A stretch of DNA of 64,000 nucleotides from Pedobacter sp. MR2016-24 (GTDB lineage: Bacteria > Bacteroidota > Bacteroidia > Sphingobacteriales > Sphingobacteriaceae), in assembly GCF_026239655.1 (NCBI RefSeq), contig NZ_JAPIVO010000008.1, positions 186,001-250,000 on the forward strand. Reading direction: 5' to 3'. The translations under genes were made by a program, and so were the position numbers. Below are positions 8,241 to 18,335 of the stretch, piece by piece. Within the stretch, counting starts at the first letter, position 1, and each line of letters begins with the position of its first letter. Under the pieces are notes generated by a model. That model was given only the letters and a program-made list of their open reading frames with translations, had not been told where the DNA came from and searched no databases.

Positions 8241-8510
8241 ATGATTTATGTATTTAAAAGAGGGACAGGTAATCACACGTCTATTGAAGTAATCACTGCG
8301 AATTCAGTTAATGAATTAAAGAAAGAAATGCAGAAATATGCGGCCTATGTAATTTTTATTTACAATGACACCGATAGCAGCATAGAAGTGACAAACGAAT
8401 ATTATGAAGCCATTGAGTGTACCTATTTTATTTACAAACATTTGGGAATATTCAAATCATTAAGCGAAGTCAGCATCAAATACAGTCCGGATAATAAAGT
8501 ATGTATATAA
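8241..8510 (+). CDS. Small hypothetical protein downstream of the hybrid sensor
   Basis: 89 residues, family not recognised. It begins 7 bp after the sensor gene and ends inside the stem of a strong bidirectional terminator. There is no signal peptide or membrane helix. The sequence reads as a compact alpha/beta domain (MIYVFKRG, YVIFIYNDT, YFIYKHLG). Close spacing suggests that it works with the hybrid sensor, perhaps as a partner or connector protein; this rests on context only. Confidence 0.55.
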   Translation: MIYVFKRGTGNHTSIEVITANSVNELKKEMQKYAAYVIFIYNDTDSSIEVTNEYYEAIECTYFIYKHLGIFKSLSEVSIKYSPDNKVCI

Positions 8511-8543
8511 TAAGAGACGAATGTGGTCTCTTATTATATACAT
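8501..8543. terminator. Bidirectional terminator between the sensor operon and sprA
   Basis: Perfect 18-bp inverted repeat: ATGTATATAATAAGAGAC (8501-8518), 7-nt loop, and its exact complement at 8526-8543. It separates the convergent 8510 and 8568 gene ends. Long U-rich tracts are missing, but the AT-rich outer stem serves both directions. The upstream gene's stop codon lies within the stem. Confidence 0.7.
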
Positions 8544-8567
8544 CTCCTTACAATTTCAGCGGAAAAA

Positions 8568-11500
8568 TTAATTTAGTGTCAGACGCAAACTAAAACCCAC
8601 ATTACTGTTGGAGGTGTTAAAGGATTGCGAAGTATAAGGTTTATTGATATTGGTATCATAATATACCTGGATATTGAAAAACTGATTCAGTATATAGTTT
8701 ACACTTGGTCTCATGGTGATGTTTTTAGCACCGGACGAGACCTCTGCCTCATTGACATCCGCACGATAAATGACTGTCTTATTATCTCTCCAGGCCATAT
8801 CGAGCTTAAAATCCATATTGTTATCCATTTTCAGTTGCTTAAACAAACCAAAGGGAAAACGGAACTTTGTAGTGCGGTAACCCATACCAAATACCACATT
8901 GTTTTCAGACAGTTGCGCAAGTTGACTATTGGCTAAACTCAGACCGAGTAAGCGCGTCTTGCCTATCTCAAAATTAGCGGTCAGGTTATTTTTAAAACGG
9001 GTATCTACACCAATCAGGGGAGAAAAACTCTCAGCGATAGTGACCTGGGCAAACTGGTACTCTGGCAAAAAGTTCTGATTGACATCTCTGCTGTAAGCCA
9101 TCCCATCTATTGATTGATGTTGTTGCAATGAATTGAACCCGCTCACACTATAAACCGATTTATAGGCATGCTTCAGGTCTAAACTCTGCACATACTCATC
9201 AAAGACAGGCAGAGCCGACAAGCCATTGTAATTTATACGCCAGTTGGGCAAGGGGATTTTTGGGAAAGCACTCGTATTGCTCTTCCCGGCATCTTTTCCG
9301 CTATAGGCAGCAATAAAGGCAGCCACCACCACATCTTGTGAATTTTTATCATAACCATCTGCATAACCTCCGGCAATACCAGTAGAATTTCGGTTAAAAG
9401 CACCCAGGCGACGGGAAATGATTGCCCTATTGGACATAAATTGATTGAATAGCTTAGAGACATTGCTTCCGGCAGGATCTGTAAAAGCGGTTTTCAGGCT
9501 GATAAAGGAAATGCTGTAATCGCCATTGGTTAATGGACTCAAATTATTGAACTGAGCGGCAGATTCATTGTACATGAAATGAGTACTGTAGTTCATATTT
9601 TTGGTTTTGCTTGCAGTAAGGGTTAACCTAAGTCCTTTTATCGGCTCCAGCGCACTGGTAATACTCAAGTCTTCCCTCAGCGTATTCACATAGAGCTGAC
9701 GCTGCAACGTATCGGTCGTAATCCAACCGCGGCCAAAGGCCATACTGCTGATATCACGCTGACTCCCAAATACAAATCCCAGTCCTGGCGCACCCGTCAG
9801 GTCATCAATCCCCAGGTAACTGGTCGCAGGTAAATAACCTGGCAAATAGATGCCCCTGGTCTGCGTATAAGCCGCATTCAACGTTTTGAAACTCGTCAGC
9901 AAGCCAGGTATAAAATTATCCTTCGCCTTTCTGTATCCATTAAACTTATTGTATAAGGACACAAAATTCAATGTAGGGTTCAGCTGCAGGGTACGCGCAT
10001 TCTGGATGGCATTCCCCAGATTAATCGCCGGGTCACGTAAAGTACCCAAAGGCTCCGTCTGCCAGTTAAAAGTGGTTCCGTAACGGGTAGTGATATTCAC
10101 CCAATCCAAACCTGGTATTTTATTTACGGGCAGGGAATAGGAAATATTCAGGTTATGGCTATAGTCAGTAGTCCTGCCTAAACGTTTCAGGTTATTCCAT
10201 ACCGTATCTCTTTTCAATCCATTGATCTTCCCGTCGGGTTCATCAATAATGGAATAATTGGTGGCGTCAAAATCTATATTCAGGGAACGGGTTAAACTCC
10301 AGGACAGACCATATACACGCGTCACTAAAAAGTTCTTGCTATAGGTCGTATTTACCGGAATAGAATTAAGCGGATCATTATTTCTGAGGTTATTCTCAGC
10401 ATAATAACGCGCCATATCCATACGGAAATTGATCGCATTTGGCAGTGGATTAAAATTGACATCCCGCAACAAGGCGAGTAAATTCGATTTAAGGAGTCGC
10501 TCGAAAGGCCTGATGTTTTTTGTACTGCCACTATAATTATAGGCTACAGACCCGGTATAATTCTTCTGAATGGTACTCTGATTAATGAAATCATGGTGGA
10601 AGTATTTACTATAGGCATAACTGGCATTGAAATTCTCAATATCCCAGATCCTGGGTTTACCCGAATCTGCCCCGCGCTCTTTTCTTACATTAACAAAGCT
10701 GATACTGTTACGTGTGGTATAATCCTGTGCATAATCGAGTATCGCTTTTTTATCGGTCTTACTGGCACCATTCAGTGCTTTTTTCAATTCAATGTCAGGC
10801 ATCCGGGGATCATATTCAGGCGTACTCACCTGTTTCGAATAACTCACATAAAAAGGAATTTTAACGCCGGATTCCTTAGGGAGGAATTTGCCCAGCTCCA
10901 GACTGGAAGCAATATCAATGTTCGACTGATCTGTCCTGCTCCGCTCACTGATCCGCGTATCAAGCGCCCCAAAACCTGCGGTAGATTTACTGCCTGCAAT
11001 ATTAAAATCACCAAGGTCGGCCAGCTTTACACTCATCCTGGCATTGGCCGCCCAGCCGCCTTTCTGGTCAAAATCCGCCAGTCTCAACTCGTTAAACCAC
11101 ACCTGTGCATTTTTCTCTGTTCCATCATCTGCATTCCTGCCGCCGCTATTTTTTACAGGATTTTTAACGCCCAGCATATAGATCCTTACCTTACTCATAT
11201 CGGGCTGCCCTTTCACATAGATGGTATTGGCACCATCTGCATAAGCATAGGGAATATTGATATCCCAGGCTGCACCGTTTGCATCTCTGGCGGCATTACG
11301 GGAAATTTTTGCACGCTGAAAAACCTCAAGTTCAATATTCATCCTGTTTTGCTCGGGCCAGACCGCATCCGGACTGGAAGTACCAGGCTGCGTAACCCGC
11401 AAAGGCTGCACATATTCATAGTAATTATCCTGGTAATCGGTTCCTATTCTCAAAAATGCACTTAGGTCCTGATCATTCAGCACAGCCGCACCGAGGGCTT

Positions 11501-14500
11501 CTGCATGGACAAACATTTCGAGTCTTTTATAGGTACGGAAGTCGGAATAACCGGTTTTGAATACAGCGCGACCATAACCGTCTTTCAGGTTTTTAACAGT
11601 GATCGCGAGGGATTGCTCATTAAGACTGGTCGTTCCGGCATAATTACTAAAATCACGCTCACGTTCAATGCCGGGTGGCAATACATAAGGTACGGGTGAG
11701 CGCTTACCGTTTTCTTCAATGTTTATGGTAGAAAGTTCTATGGTCGACTGATCGGGCGTAGCAGGACTGATCACCGGATCTGCAATAACCTGCGCCATCT
11801 GGTTCTGCGCATTATATTGGCGCCAGTCACCCCTCACCAATTGCAGTTTAGCAAAACGCACCACTGTCGTATCTTCAAAATTTGTCATGAACATGCGCAT
11901 AAAGCGGATGGATTTGAAATCCTGGATATTGCCGACTTTTTGCTCATATTCCGAAATAGGGATCCTGATCTGGTACCAGGTGGCTGATGAAGTCTGACCA
12001 TTGGCTAGTTTTACCTGCGACACTACCTTGTCTGTCACATAATTTTTGCCCACCAGCAGATCTGCCGGGCGAAGAGAAATTTTGTACTGAAAATATTCAT
12101 CAGACTGCGTCATGTTATTATCCCTGTTCACATCCTCACCATCGGGTAAGGCAGTCGAGGCAGAATTTTCGAGACCCAGTTCGTCGAGCGACTGCTGATT
12201 GGTTTTTGAATTTCCTTCGGCACCGTTATAATCTTCATAGCGCCTGAGCAAACCAGCCCGCTGCTGATCATAGTCCGCCCCCCTGAAATAATGGTAATCA
12301 TCAGATGAAGGATCGTTTTCTATTTTCTCTGCCGCAGCAGGATTGAGCTGCGCTTTCATCTGATTCACATAAGACGCAAACTTATTGCGCTCATCAGCAC
12401 CGGATAAACCATCCAAACCTACATCCTGCGCTTTCCTGGCAGCAGGCTGGTTTTCGAAAGTCTGTATAACGGGTTGCAATTTTGGCACACGCCCCCAATT
12501 GGTTTCATCATACTTTGACGGATCTCCGTCTGCAGGCAAACCATTCTCCATAGATTTTCTGCCATCTTTTAAGATGTCTTCCGAAATATTTCCCAGGTTC
12601 AGGTATAAGTCGCCCCCGGCAGCATTCGGCTTATAAATATTCGGATCCATAATCCACATTTCTATATACCCTACATTCAGCGCTTCAAAATCATTCGCTT
12701 CTATTCTCCTGAACAAACCACCCCAACGTTGCTTCGGATTCAGCAAACGTCCGTCTGCAGCAACACCTGAAGTCGTATAATTATAAGGCCCTCTTAAGGT
12801 CGGATAATAGGCAAGGTTTAAAACGGGAAAGTCCGACAGCCCCGCCGTAGGTATTTCTTTCAGCGGAAAAACCTCCTGCTCCAGTACCTGACGCACTAAA
12901 TGGTTAGACAATTCTGAAAGATTGGCTCGTAAGTTGGCCGGCTGCGACCTGCTGTTGCGGTCGTACAAAGTCGGATCAATATTGTAAAAAGCAATTTTTG
13001 CCCGGTTAAAACCATAAGCGAGGTCATTACTGTACTGCGCTTCAGGAAAAAGCTGGGGCGTACCTGATAGCTGCCATGAAGCTGCAGTCTTCAGATCAAT
13101 AACCGATTCCGAATCTTCAAAATCATCCAGATAACTCACACCTTTTTTGTTGTTCGCCGTATTTAAACCCGCAGGGTGCCCCGGAACAAGTTGCGCAAAT
13201 TCCCCCTGAAAACTCACCAGGGAAGGCACCCGGGAATAGAAGAATGGCAATTTATTCAGCACTCTGGTCAGCATTTTTGAAGAAGCGCTATAACTAAAGT
13301 CCATTCCCCACATCGCATTGGACAATGGTTCTTCACCTATATTTACCTTAGGCGTCAGCGGCCTTTCGGTCAGTTTCATATAGGTTGCACCGATATTCAT
13401 TTGATTACTCACCTTATAATCCAGGTGCGTACCGAAAATAGTGCGCTGCTGTTTACCAAACATATCGGTTTCTTCTGAACTGATCCGTATTCCCTGCCCG
13501 GAACTCAGCAGTGCTGTATTTAACAGGGTAACTCTCCCACCCTGATAGTCTACTTCAAAATCCACGCCCTCTACCAATGGCACAGATCCGGAATATACTT
13601 TTACCGAACCTTCCTGTACATTAATACTATTCAGGTTAAATTCCGAAGAGACATCCGACTGGTAACTTCCTTTGAGCAAAAAGCGGTTCTGCCCGGCAAA
13701 GAGTTGCTGTGCAATCACCTTCGTGGAATCGTACAAAGCCCTGTAGGTATACTTATCAACCAGCCGTTGTTCAGCAGCACTAAACTGGCTTGCGAGATCA
13801 TCACCAAAAGGCTCCAGCACAGGGAAGATCACACGACCATGTTCGGCATCTATCGTGATATAACCACGATGACTATTGGTATTCAGGTTGATGGTATTTA
13901 CACCGTTCGCTGTATTAACGAGATTGCTCAAACTATTGTTCTGCCCCCCAACTGCAGTATTTGCAGCGGAAGAAAAGGCTGCATTTTCGGCCATAAAATC
14001 GAATATCCCGTCGGGCTTCCTTTCCAGCTGCGGATTGAGCCGGTCCAGACCGGTAATACTAAGCCATCTTCTATTAGTCGTCAGCTCCCCTTCTGTCAGC
14101 ACCGGACTTTCCACTCCTGAAGTATTTTCAAGGCGGGTAATATCGAGCCGGAAATTAGCCTCATTGATCTTATAGCCACTCACCGCGTAGATATTTTTCA
14201 TCATCAGAGACCAGGTGGGCAAACTGGTCTTGATCGTTTCATTTTTCAGCAATTTGGCATACAATACATTTGGTGCAGCCTGTTCAAAAGGAACATCGGT
14301 AGAAAATTCACCCACCTGGTATTCTTTGCCATTATAAGTATAACGAAAAACTACAGCCAGCAATTCATCTGCATTCAGCGCTTTTTCAAGGGAGATATAC
14401 CCCAATTGCGCATGAAAACTATATTCTGAATCACGCAATTTACGGGCATAAGTCAGCTTTGCAAAATTGTCTGTTCCGCCATTTGCAGCAAAGAATGAAA

Positions 14501-15713
14501 TTAAATCATTACTGCTCGACAACCGTGCACCAGCAGGTAATTTAGTCAGCAGATCGTTCGACTGCTGAGGGTACAATGGCGAATTAAATCCCGCTGGCAA
14601 AGCGGAAAAACCACCGTTCAGCTGTCCCGCATTCCAGGGTTTATTTTCACCCAGATCCAAAAACCCAATCACATCCCTGGAATCTGTGGTAGTGCTATTT
14701 TTATTCGTTACCCAGACCTCAACCTTAGTAATGTTAATCCCGGAAGTGATCAGCAGCGGATTTCCGGCAAATTGATTGTAATTGTCCCTGAAATATTGCG
14801 CCAGAAAATAATGTTTATTCGTCTCATAACTATCCGCACCTATACTAAAATCAGTCTGCTGTGCGCCATTGGCAATACGGATATCGCGGCTTTGTGATTT
14901 TTGCTGTGAATAAACAGAGGTCACATTTAAGCGCCCAAACTGCAGTTGCGTTTTCAAACCGAACAATGATTGTGTACCGCCAATCAAAGTAGAATTGAGC
15001 GGCATACTTACATTTCCCAGTTCAATTTTTTTGATCACATCATCCTCCCCGCCAGTATAATCCAGTTTAATCTGGTTTTCGAAATCAAAAGATGCATTCG
15101 TATTGTAATTCATTTTCATCTTCAGCTTTGTACCAATTTCCCCGATCACGTCCATTTGTATTTTCTGGCCGAAATCGGCATTCGTCTGCTTTCTTTGTTT
15201 TTCATTAAACAGCGGGTTTTCATTTTTATTGATACTGAAAGCTGCATCCAGCTGGGCTTCACCACGGGGCTTTATCGCAATGGTATTCCCCCCAAACAAA
15301 CGCTTAAAACCCTTGCTGTCAATTTTCAATTCGGGAATAATCCCGTCCTGCCTGAACTGTTCTGCTTCCACATTAGAATTTGCCCTCCAGTTTTTCAATT
15401 TGATTTCCCTCTCCATCAATTGCTGATACTCTTTTACCGTAAGGTACTGGGGTGTCGCATAAAACCTTCCCCCAATTTTATTGCGGATAATGTACCTTTT
15501 ATTGACAGCATCATATTCCACCTCGCGTGTAAAATTATCTGGCAGTGGCGCAAATGGCAAACTACCAAAACCGAAACGCAAAGCGCTTGTATCAGGTATT
15601 GCCGACCCCACATTTATACTGTCTTTAGTTTTTACAGGCTTTACCTGGGCAAATGATTTTTGCACTACAAGAACATTGAGCAGGAAGACAATTCGTATAA
15701 GATTTTTTTTCAA
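8568..15713 (-). CDS. sprA: Type IX secretion outer-membrane translocon protein SprA (Sov)
   Basis: 2381 residues, the usual size of SprA/Sov, with a signal peptide (1-23, ending SFAQ). Known role of the family: the very large beta-barrel translocon through which type IX secretion cargo crosses the outer membrane, needed for gliding in Flavobacterium. Recognisable features include the N-terminal RNKIGGRFYATPQYLT region, the RGEAQLDAAFSINKNENPLF segment near 150, the conserved linker KKGVSYLDDFEDSESVIDLK near residue 860, and the C-terminal strand series ending FNTSNSNVGFSLRLTLN. It is divergent from the SprE/PorW-type lipoprotein gene, another component of the same machinery. No frameshift is visible over 7.1 kb. 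I chose the ATG at 15713 because it starts the signal peptide. Confidence 0.93.
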   Translation of the reverse strand: MKKNLIRIVFLLNVLVVQKSFAQVKPVKTKDSINVGSAIPDTSALRFGFGSLPFAPLPDNFTREVEYDAVNKRYIIRNKIGGRFYATPQYLTVKEYQQLMEREIKLKNWRANSNVEAEQFRQDGIIPELKIDSKGFKRLFGGNTIAIKPRGEAQLDAAFSINKNENPLFNEKQRKQTNADFGQKIQMDVIGEIGTKLKMKMNYNTNASFDFENQIKLDYTGGEDDVIKKIELGNVSMPLNSTLIGGTQSLFGLKTQLQFGRLNVTSVYSQQKSQSRDIRIANGAQQTDFSIGADSYETNKHYFLAQYFRDNYNQFAGNPLLITSGINITKVEVWVTNKNSTTTDSRDVIGFLDLGENKPWNAGQLNGGFSALPAGFNSPLYPQQSNDLLTKLPAGARLSSSNDLISFFAANGGTDNFAKLTYARKLRDSEYSFHAQLGYISLEKALNADELLAVVFRYTYNGKEYQVGEFSTDVPFEQAAPNVLYAKLLKNETIKTSLPTWSLMMKNIYAVSGYKINEANFRLDITRLENTSGVESPVLTEGELTTNRRWLSITGLDRLNPQLERKPDGIFDFMAENAAFSSAANTAVGGQNNSLSNLVNTANGVNTINLNTNSHRGYITIDAEHGRVIFPVLEPFGDDLASQFSAAEQRLVDKYTYRALYDSTKVIAQQLFAGQNRFLLKGSYQSDVSSEFNLNSINVQEGSVKVYSGSVPLVEGVDFEVDYQGGRVTLLNTALLSSGQGIRISSEETDMFGKQQRTIFGTHLDYKVSNQMNIGATYMKLTERPLTPKVNIGEEPLSNAMWGMDFSYSASSKMLTRVLNKLPFFYSRVPSLVSFQGEFAQLVPGHPAGLNTANNKKGVSYLDDFEDSESVIDLKTAASWQLSGTPQLFPEAQYSNDLAYGFNRAKIAFYNIDPTLYDRNSRSQPANLRANLSELSNHLVRQVLEQEVFPLKEIPTAGLSDFPVLNLAYYPTLRGPYNYTTSGVAADGRLLNPKQRWGGLFRRIEANDFEALNVGYIEMWIMDPNIYKPNAAGGDLYLNLGNISEDILKDGRKSMENGLPADGDPSKYDETNWGRVPKLQPVIQTFENQPAARKAQDVGLDGLSGADERNKFASYVNQMKAQLNPAAAEKIENDPSSDDYHYFRGADYDQQRAGLLRRYEDYNGAEGNSKTNQQSLDELGLENSASTALPDGEDVNRDNNMTQSDEYFQYKISLRPADLLVGKNYVTDKVVSQVKLANGQTSSATWYQIRIPISEYEQKVGNIQDFKSIRFMRMFMTNFEDTTVVRFAKLQLVRGDWRQYNAQNQMAQVIADPVISPATPDQSTIELSTINIEENGKRSPVPYVLPPGIERERDFSNYAGTTSLNEQSLAITVKNLKDGYGRAVFKTGYSDFRTYKRLEMFVHAEALGAAVLNDQDLSAFLRIGTDYQDNYYEYVQPLRVTQPGTSSPDAVWPEQNRMNIELEVFQRAKISRNAARDANGAAWDINIPYAYADGANTIYVKGQPDMSKVRIYMLGVKNPVKNSGGRNADDGTEKNAQVWFNELRLADFDQKGGWAANARMSVKLADLGDFNIAGSKSTAGFGALDTRISERSRTDQSNIDIASSLELGKFLPKESGVKIPFYVSYSKQVSTPEYDPRMPDIELKKALNGASKTDKKAILDYAQDYTTRNSISFVNVRKERGADSGKPRIWDIENFNASYAYSKYFHHDFINQSTIQKNYTGSVAYNYSGSTKNIRPFERLLKSNLLALLRDVNFNPLPNAINFRMDMARYYAENNLRNNDPLNSIPVNTTYSKNFLVTRVYGLSWSLTRSLNIDFDATNYSIIDEPDGKINGLKRDTVWNNLKRLGRTTDYSHNLNISYSLPVNKIPGLDWVNITTRYGTTFNWQTEPLGTLRDPAINLGNAIQNARTLQLNPTLNFVSLYNKFNGYRKAKDNFIPGLLTSFKTLNAAYTQTRGIYLPGYLPATSYLGIDDLTGAPGLGFVFGSQRDISSMAFGRGWITTDTLQRQLYVNTLREDLSITSALEPIKGLRLTLTASKTKNMNYSTHFMYNESAAQFNNLSPLTNGDYSISFISLKTAFTDPAGSNVSKLFNQFMSNRAIISRRLGAFNRNSTGIAGGYADGYDKNSQDVVVAAFIAAYSGKDAGKSNTSAFPKIPLPNWRINYNGLSALPVFDEYVQSLDLKHAYKSVYSVSGFNSLQQHQSIDGMAYSRDVNQNFLPEYQFAQVTIAESFSPLIGVDTRFKNNLTANFEIGKTRLLGLSLANSQLAQLSENNVVFGMGYRTTKFRFPFGLFKQLKMDNNMDFKLDMAWRDNKTVIYRADVNEAEVSSGAKNITMRPSVNYILNQFFNIQVYYDTNINKPYTSQSFNTSNSNVGFSLRLTLN

Positions 15714-15806
15714 AGCTACAGCGATATGGAATTATTTTAAGGAGTCATTGCACAATAAAATCAGGCATTTTCAAACCATCGTCAGCATAATTGATACAAT
15801 TTATTG

Positions 15807-15814
15807 CAAATATA
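15807..15814 (-). promoter_or_regulatory. Candidate -7 box for sprA
   Basis: On the minus strand TATATTTG matches TAnnTTTG and lies about 95 nt upstream of the sprA start. No TTG lies at the ideal 19-20 nt distance; the nearest is at 15827-15829, 12 nt away. The same gap has an ATTGCAA (15804-15810) and TTGCAAT (15825-15831) inverted pair. Confidence 0.3.
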
Positions 15815-15906
15815 AATTTCTTTTTGCAATTATTTAGATCATATTTGTAGTATACATCAGCGTTTTATTGCATAAAAAACTTTTTAGAAAAAAAAATTAA
15901 CCCAAA

Positions 15907-17817
15907 TTGAAACAATACAAAACATTTAGGCAATTACTTCTTTTATTTACTGCCTGCTGTATTTCATTAGGCTGCAGGAATGCTGCGTACAGCGCAGGGA
16001 TAAAGGGTTCGAAAAATTTTAGTGCGCGTTATAATTACCTTTACAATGCCAAAGAACTGATCAGGAAATTAGAAGAACAGGAAACAACTGATTTTAATGA
16101 GGATTATGATCAGATCCTGCCTGTCTTTAAATCCTTGCCCCTGCAAACGGCAGCCATGGAAAAGGTAATCATCAAAGCAAACACCATCATCACAGAAAAG
16201 AACCAGAGCAATTATGTAGATGCAGCTTACCTGCTTTTGAGCAAAGCTTATTTTTATAACAGGGATTACTTTTCTTCATTAGCCAACCTGGACATCATCA
16301 CAGAAGAATACAAGGAAAACCTCGAAATCTACCACCAGGCACTCACCCTTAAGGTGCGCTGTTTACTGGCACTGGGGTCTAATGAAGAAGCGCTTAATTT
16401 AGCTCAGCTCCTGTCTGACAGTATTGACGGACATTACAAGAACACGGAAGACAGCTACGCCGCCCGCGCAGCAGCTTACATGGCCAACAACCAGTCAAAA
16501 AAGGCCATATCCCTGCTCAGCTTCGCAGTACAGGAAAGCAAGAATAAAGAAGCACGCGCACGCTGGACTTACATATGTGCACAACTGCATGAACAGCAAC
16601 TGGAATTCGCACAGGCAGTCGCCAACTACAACAAAGTAAAAAACAGCAATGCTTCTTCTGCACTGCAACTCAGCGCCACTTTAAAGGAAATTACACTGGC
16701 TGACGGCGCGATCAACAGGGCAGCTTACGACAAATCCATGAACCGCCTGCTGCGCAATGCAGATTACGAAGAACACCGCGACCAGATCTTTTACCAGCTG
16801 GGGAAAAATGCTTTCCTGAACAAATCTTACCAGATTGCAGAAAAATATTATCAGATGGCCGTAAAAGAAAAAGGAAAAAATACAACCATCAGGGGATTGG
16901 CCTTTTCCAAAATGGGCGACTTAAACCTTTACCAGTTCCGGGAATACCAGAAAGCAGAAAAGTACTATGACAGCGCAGCCATCAGTCTGCCCAAAACCCT
17001 GATACACGTAGGGGAACTGGACCGCATCGATAATCTGCGCACCATTTCAAGCATTTATCTTTCCATTTTTAACGAAGAGAAAATTAAAAAAGCAGACAGC
17101 AACCCTTATAATCAAAAGATAATTGACAGTTACTATGAGATTGCAACAATATATTTACAGAAGGTCAAAAACCTGGAAGAATCACAAAGAATCTACGAGA
17201 TGCTGCAAAGCAGATTTCCAGAAAACAGCTACAGCAACACGATCAACCTGGTTTTACGAAATGCGATGCCCAACAGCCAGACCAACGCTTTTGTGACTGA
17301 TTATCAAAACAGGAAATTTAACAACACCATACAGGAGGCGACCGACATCAACAAACAAAGGAACAACATGCTGATTGCCAGAAAGCCAATGTTCGCGATT
17401 GAACAGGAAAAGCCTAAAATTGTAGAAGCCAGTAAACCTGCTGAAGCTGTAGCGCTTGCAGCCAGCAAATCGCAAATTGAAAAACAGCATTATCTTGAGA
17501 AAATCGACTACTACTTTATCATCTCGGTTAGCGACGTGAGTATGAATATGAGTCCCGCAAGATACAGGTTAGGAGAATTCAACAGGAGCCGCTATGCTGA
17601 CAGCAACCTGAGACATAAGCTATTGGAATTTGAGAACGTACAAGTGATTTATGTAGGTATATTCAAAACTATGGACGAAGCTAAAATCTATAACGACGAA
17701 ATCAATACGCAACTGAATACCATTGTCGGCCTGCCAAAGGGCAGTTACACGAGTACGATCATGAGCAAAGAAAACCTGGAAAAACTGGAAACCTTAGAGA
17801 TCCTGAAACAAAAATAG
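15907..17817 (+). CDS. sprE: Type IX secretion lipoprotein SprE/PorW, TPR protein
   Basis: 636 residues starting at a TTG codon. No upstream ATG exists in frame and the next Met is past residue 80, so TTG is required to keep the signal peptide. Lipobox CISLGC places the lipid-modified Cys at 23. Most of the protein (about 40-480) is TPR-like helical repeats, for example YLLLSKAYFYNRDYFSSLANL and YQIAEKYYQMAVKEKGKN. The last ~140 residues form a conserved C-terminal domain (HYLEKIDYYFIISVSD, then a MDEAKIYNDEIN region). The SprE/PorW family links the type IX outer-membrane translocon to the inner motor. The divergent placement next to sprA supports the assignment. Confidence 0.82.
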   Translation: MKQYKTFRQLLLLFTACCISLGCRNAAYSAGIKGSKNFSARYNYLYNAKELIRKLEEQETTDFNEDYDQILPVFKSLPLQTAAMEKVIIKANTIITEKNQSNYVDAAYLLLSKAYFYNRDYFSSLANLDIITEEYKENLEIYHQALTLKVRCLLALGSNEEALNLAQLLSDSIDGHYKNTEDSYAARAAAYMANNQSKKAISLLSFAVQESKNKEARARWTYICAQLHEQQLEFAQAVANYNKVKNSNASSALQLSATLKEITLADGAINRAAYDKSMNRLLRNADYEEHRDQIFYQLGKNAFLNKSYQIAEKYYQMAVKEKGKNTTIRGLAFSKMGDLNLYQFREYQKAEKYYDSAAISLPKTLIHVGELDRIDNLRTISSIYLSIFNEEKIKKADSNPYNQKIIDSYYEIATIYLQKVKNLEESQRIYEMLQSRFPENSYSNTINLVLRNAMPNSQTNAFVTDYQNRKFNNTIQEATDINKQRNNMLIARKPMFAIEQEKPKIVEASKPAEAVALAASKSQIEKQHYLEKIDYYFIISVSDVSMNMSPARYRLGEFNRSRYADSNLRHKLLEFENVQVIYVGIFKTMDEAKIYNDEINTQLNTIVGLPKGSYTSTIMSKENLEKLETLEILKQK

Positions 17818-17822
17818 GTGAT

Positions 17823-17856
17823 AAAAAAAACAGGAGCCGGCTACACACGGCTCCTG
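17823..17856 (-). terminator. Terminator of the 17897-18280 gene
   Basis: 9-bp perfect stem CAGGAGCCG / CGGCTCCTG (17831-17839, 17848-17856) with an 8-nt loop. On the minus strand it is followed by TTTTTTTT (17823-17830). It lies in the 79-bp gap between convergent genes and may also stop sprE transcripts coming the other way. Confidence 0.8.
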
Positions 17857-17896
17857 AACAACAAAACGAACTCTAACCTTATCTTTACTAATTTCA

Positions 17897-18280
17897 TCAG
17901 GATATACAAGTCCAAAGTCTGAATTTATTTTGTCTTGAAATTGCCTTGATAATACCAGCGTCATCTTTTATTCTGATCGCCCCGCCATATCCATCGATCA
18001 CTTCATATTTTTTCCCTTTAGTGATATGATCACTATTGGTTCTTACCGATAATATAAAATCTCCCGTTCTGATCTTTTCCAGATCAAACAGATACGAATC
18101 CTCGACCCTGATCCTTAATTTTGAAATACTGGAAGGACCCGTACTTTTCACCAAAACTACTTCCGGCCCTTTTCGATCAGAGAGTCCTCTTTTTGCTTTG
18201 ATCAAATTATCCATTTGCCGATGGTAACTTTGCACAATAAAAACTGCGTAGTCATATTCCTCCTTAGATATATCTTTCAT
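17897..18280 (-). CDS. Small hypothetical protein
   Basis: 127 residues, family not recognised. There is no signal peptide or membrane helix. The N-terminal third is helical and charged (EEYDYAVFIVQSYHRQMDNL). The C-terminal part (residues 65-127) is beta-rich with TKGKKYEVIDGYGGAIRIKD, which resembles a small SH3-like barrel. It has its own terminator and is divergent from another unknown gene at 18470, with TGAAAC-type repeats in the gap. No function can be assigned. Confidence 0.5.
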   Translation of the reverse strand: MKDISKEEYDYAVFIVQSYHRQMDNLIKAKRGLSDRKGPEVVLVKSTGPSSISKLRIRVEDSYLFDLEKIRTGDFILSVRTNSDHITKGKKYEVIDGYGGAIRIKDDAGIIKAISRQNKFRLWTCIS

Positions 18281-18312
18281 AAAATACTATGATTTATATC
18301 CAAATATAAAAA

Positions 18313-18335
18313 ATATGAAACATATTATTTCATAT
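18313..18335. promoter_or_regulatory. Inverted repeat ATATGAAA-N7-TTTCATAT
   Basis: Perfect 8-bp inverted repeat with a 7-nt spacer, 33 bp upstream of the minus-strand gene at 17897-18280. A second element, TGTTTCA-N4-GTTTTGA, follows at 18358-18375. Both resemble the repeats upstream of the collagen-like gene and in the Xre divergent gap. Confidence 0.35.

Noticed and set aside
10593..11465. 290-codon plus-strand open frame inside sprA
   Set aside because: It lies fully antisense to a well-supported sprA frame, has no recognisable domain, and its composition (Ile/Cys-rich) fits a shadow frame.
14970..15656. 228-codon plus-strand open frame inside sprA
   Set aside because: Antisense shadow of the SprA N-terminal region; no plausible protein features.
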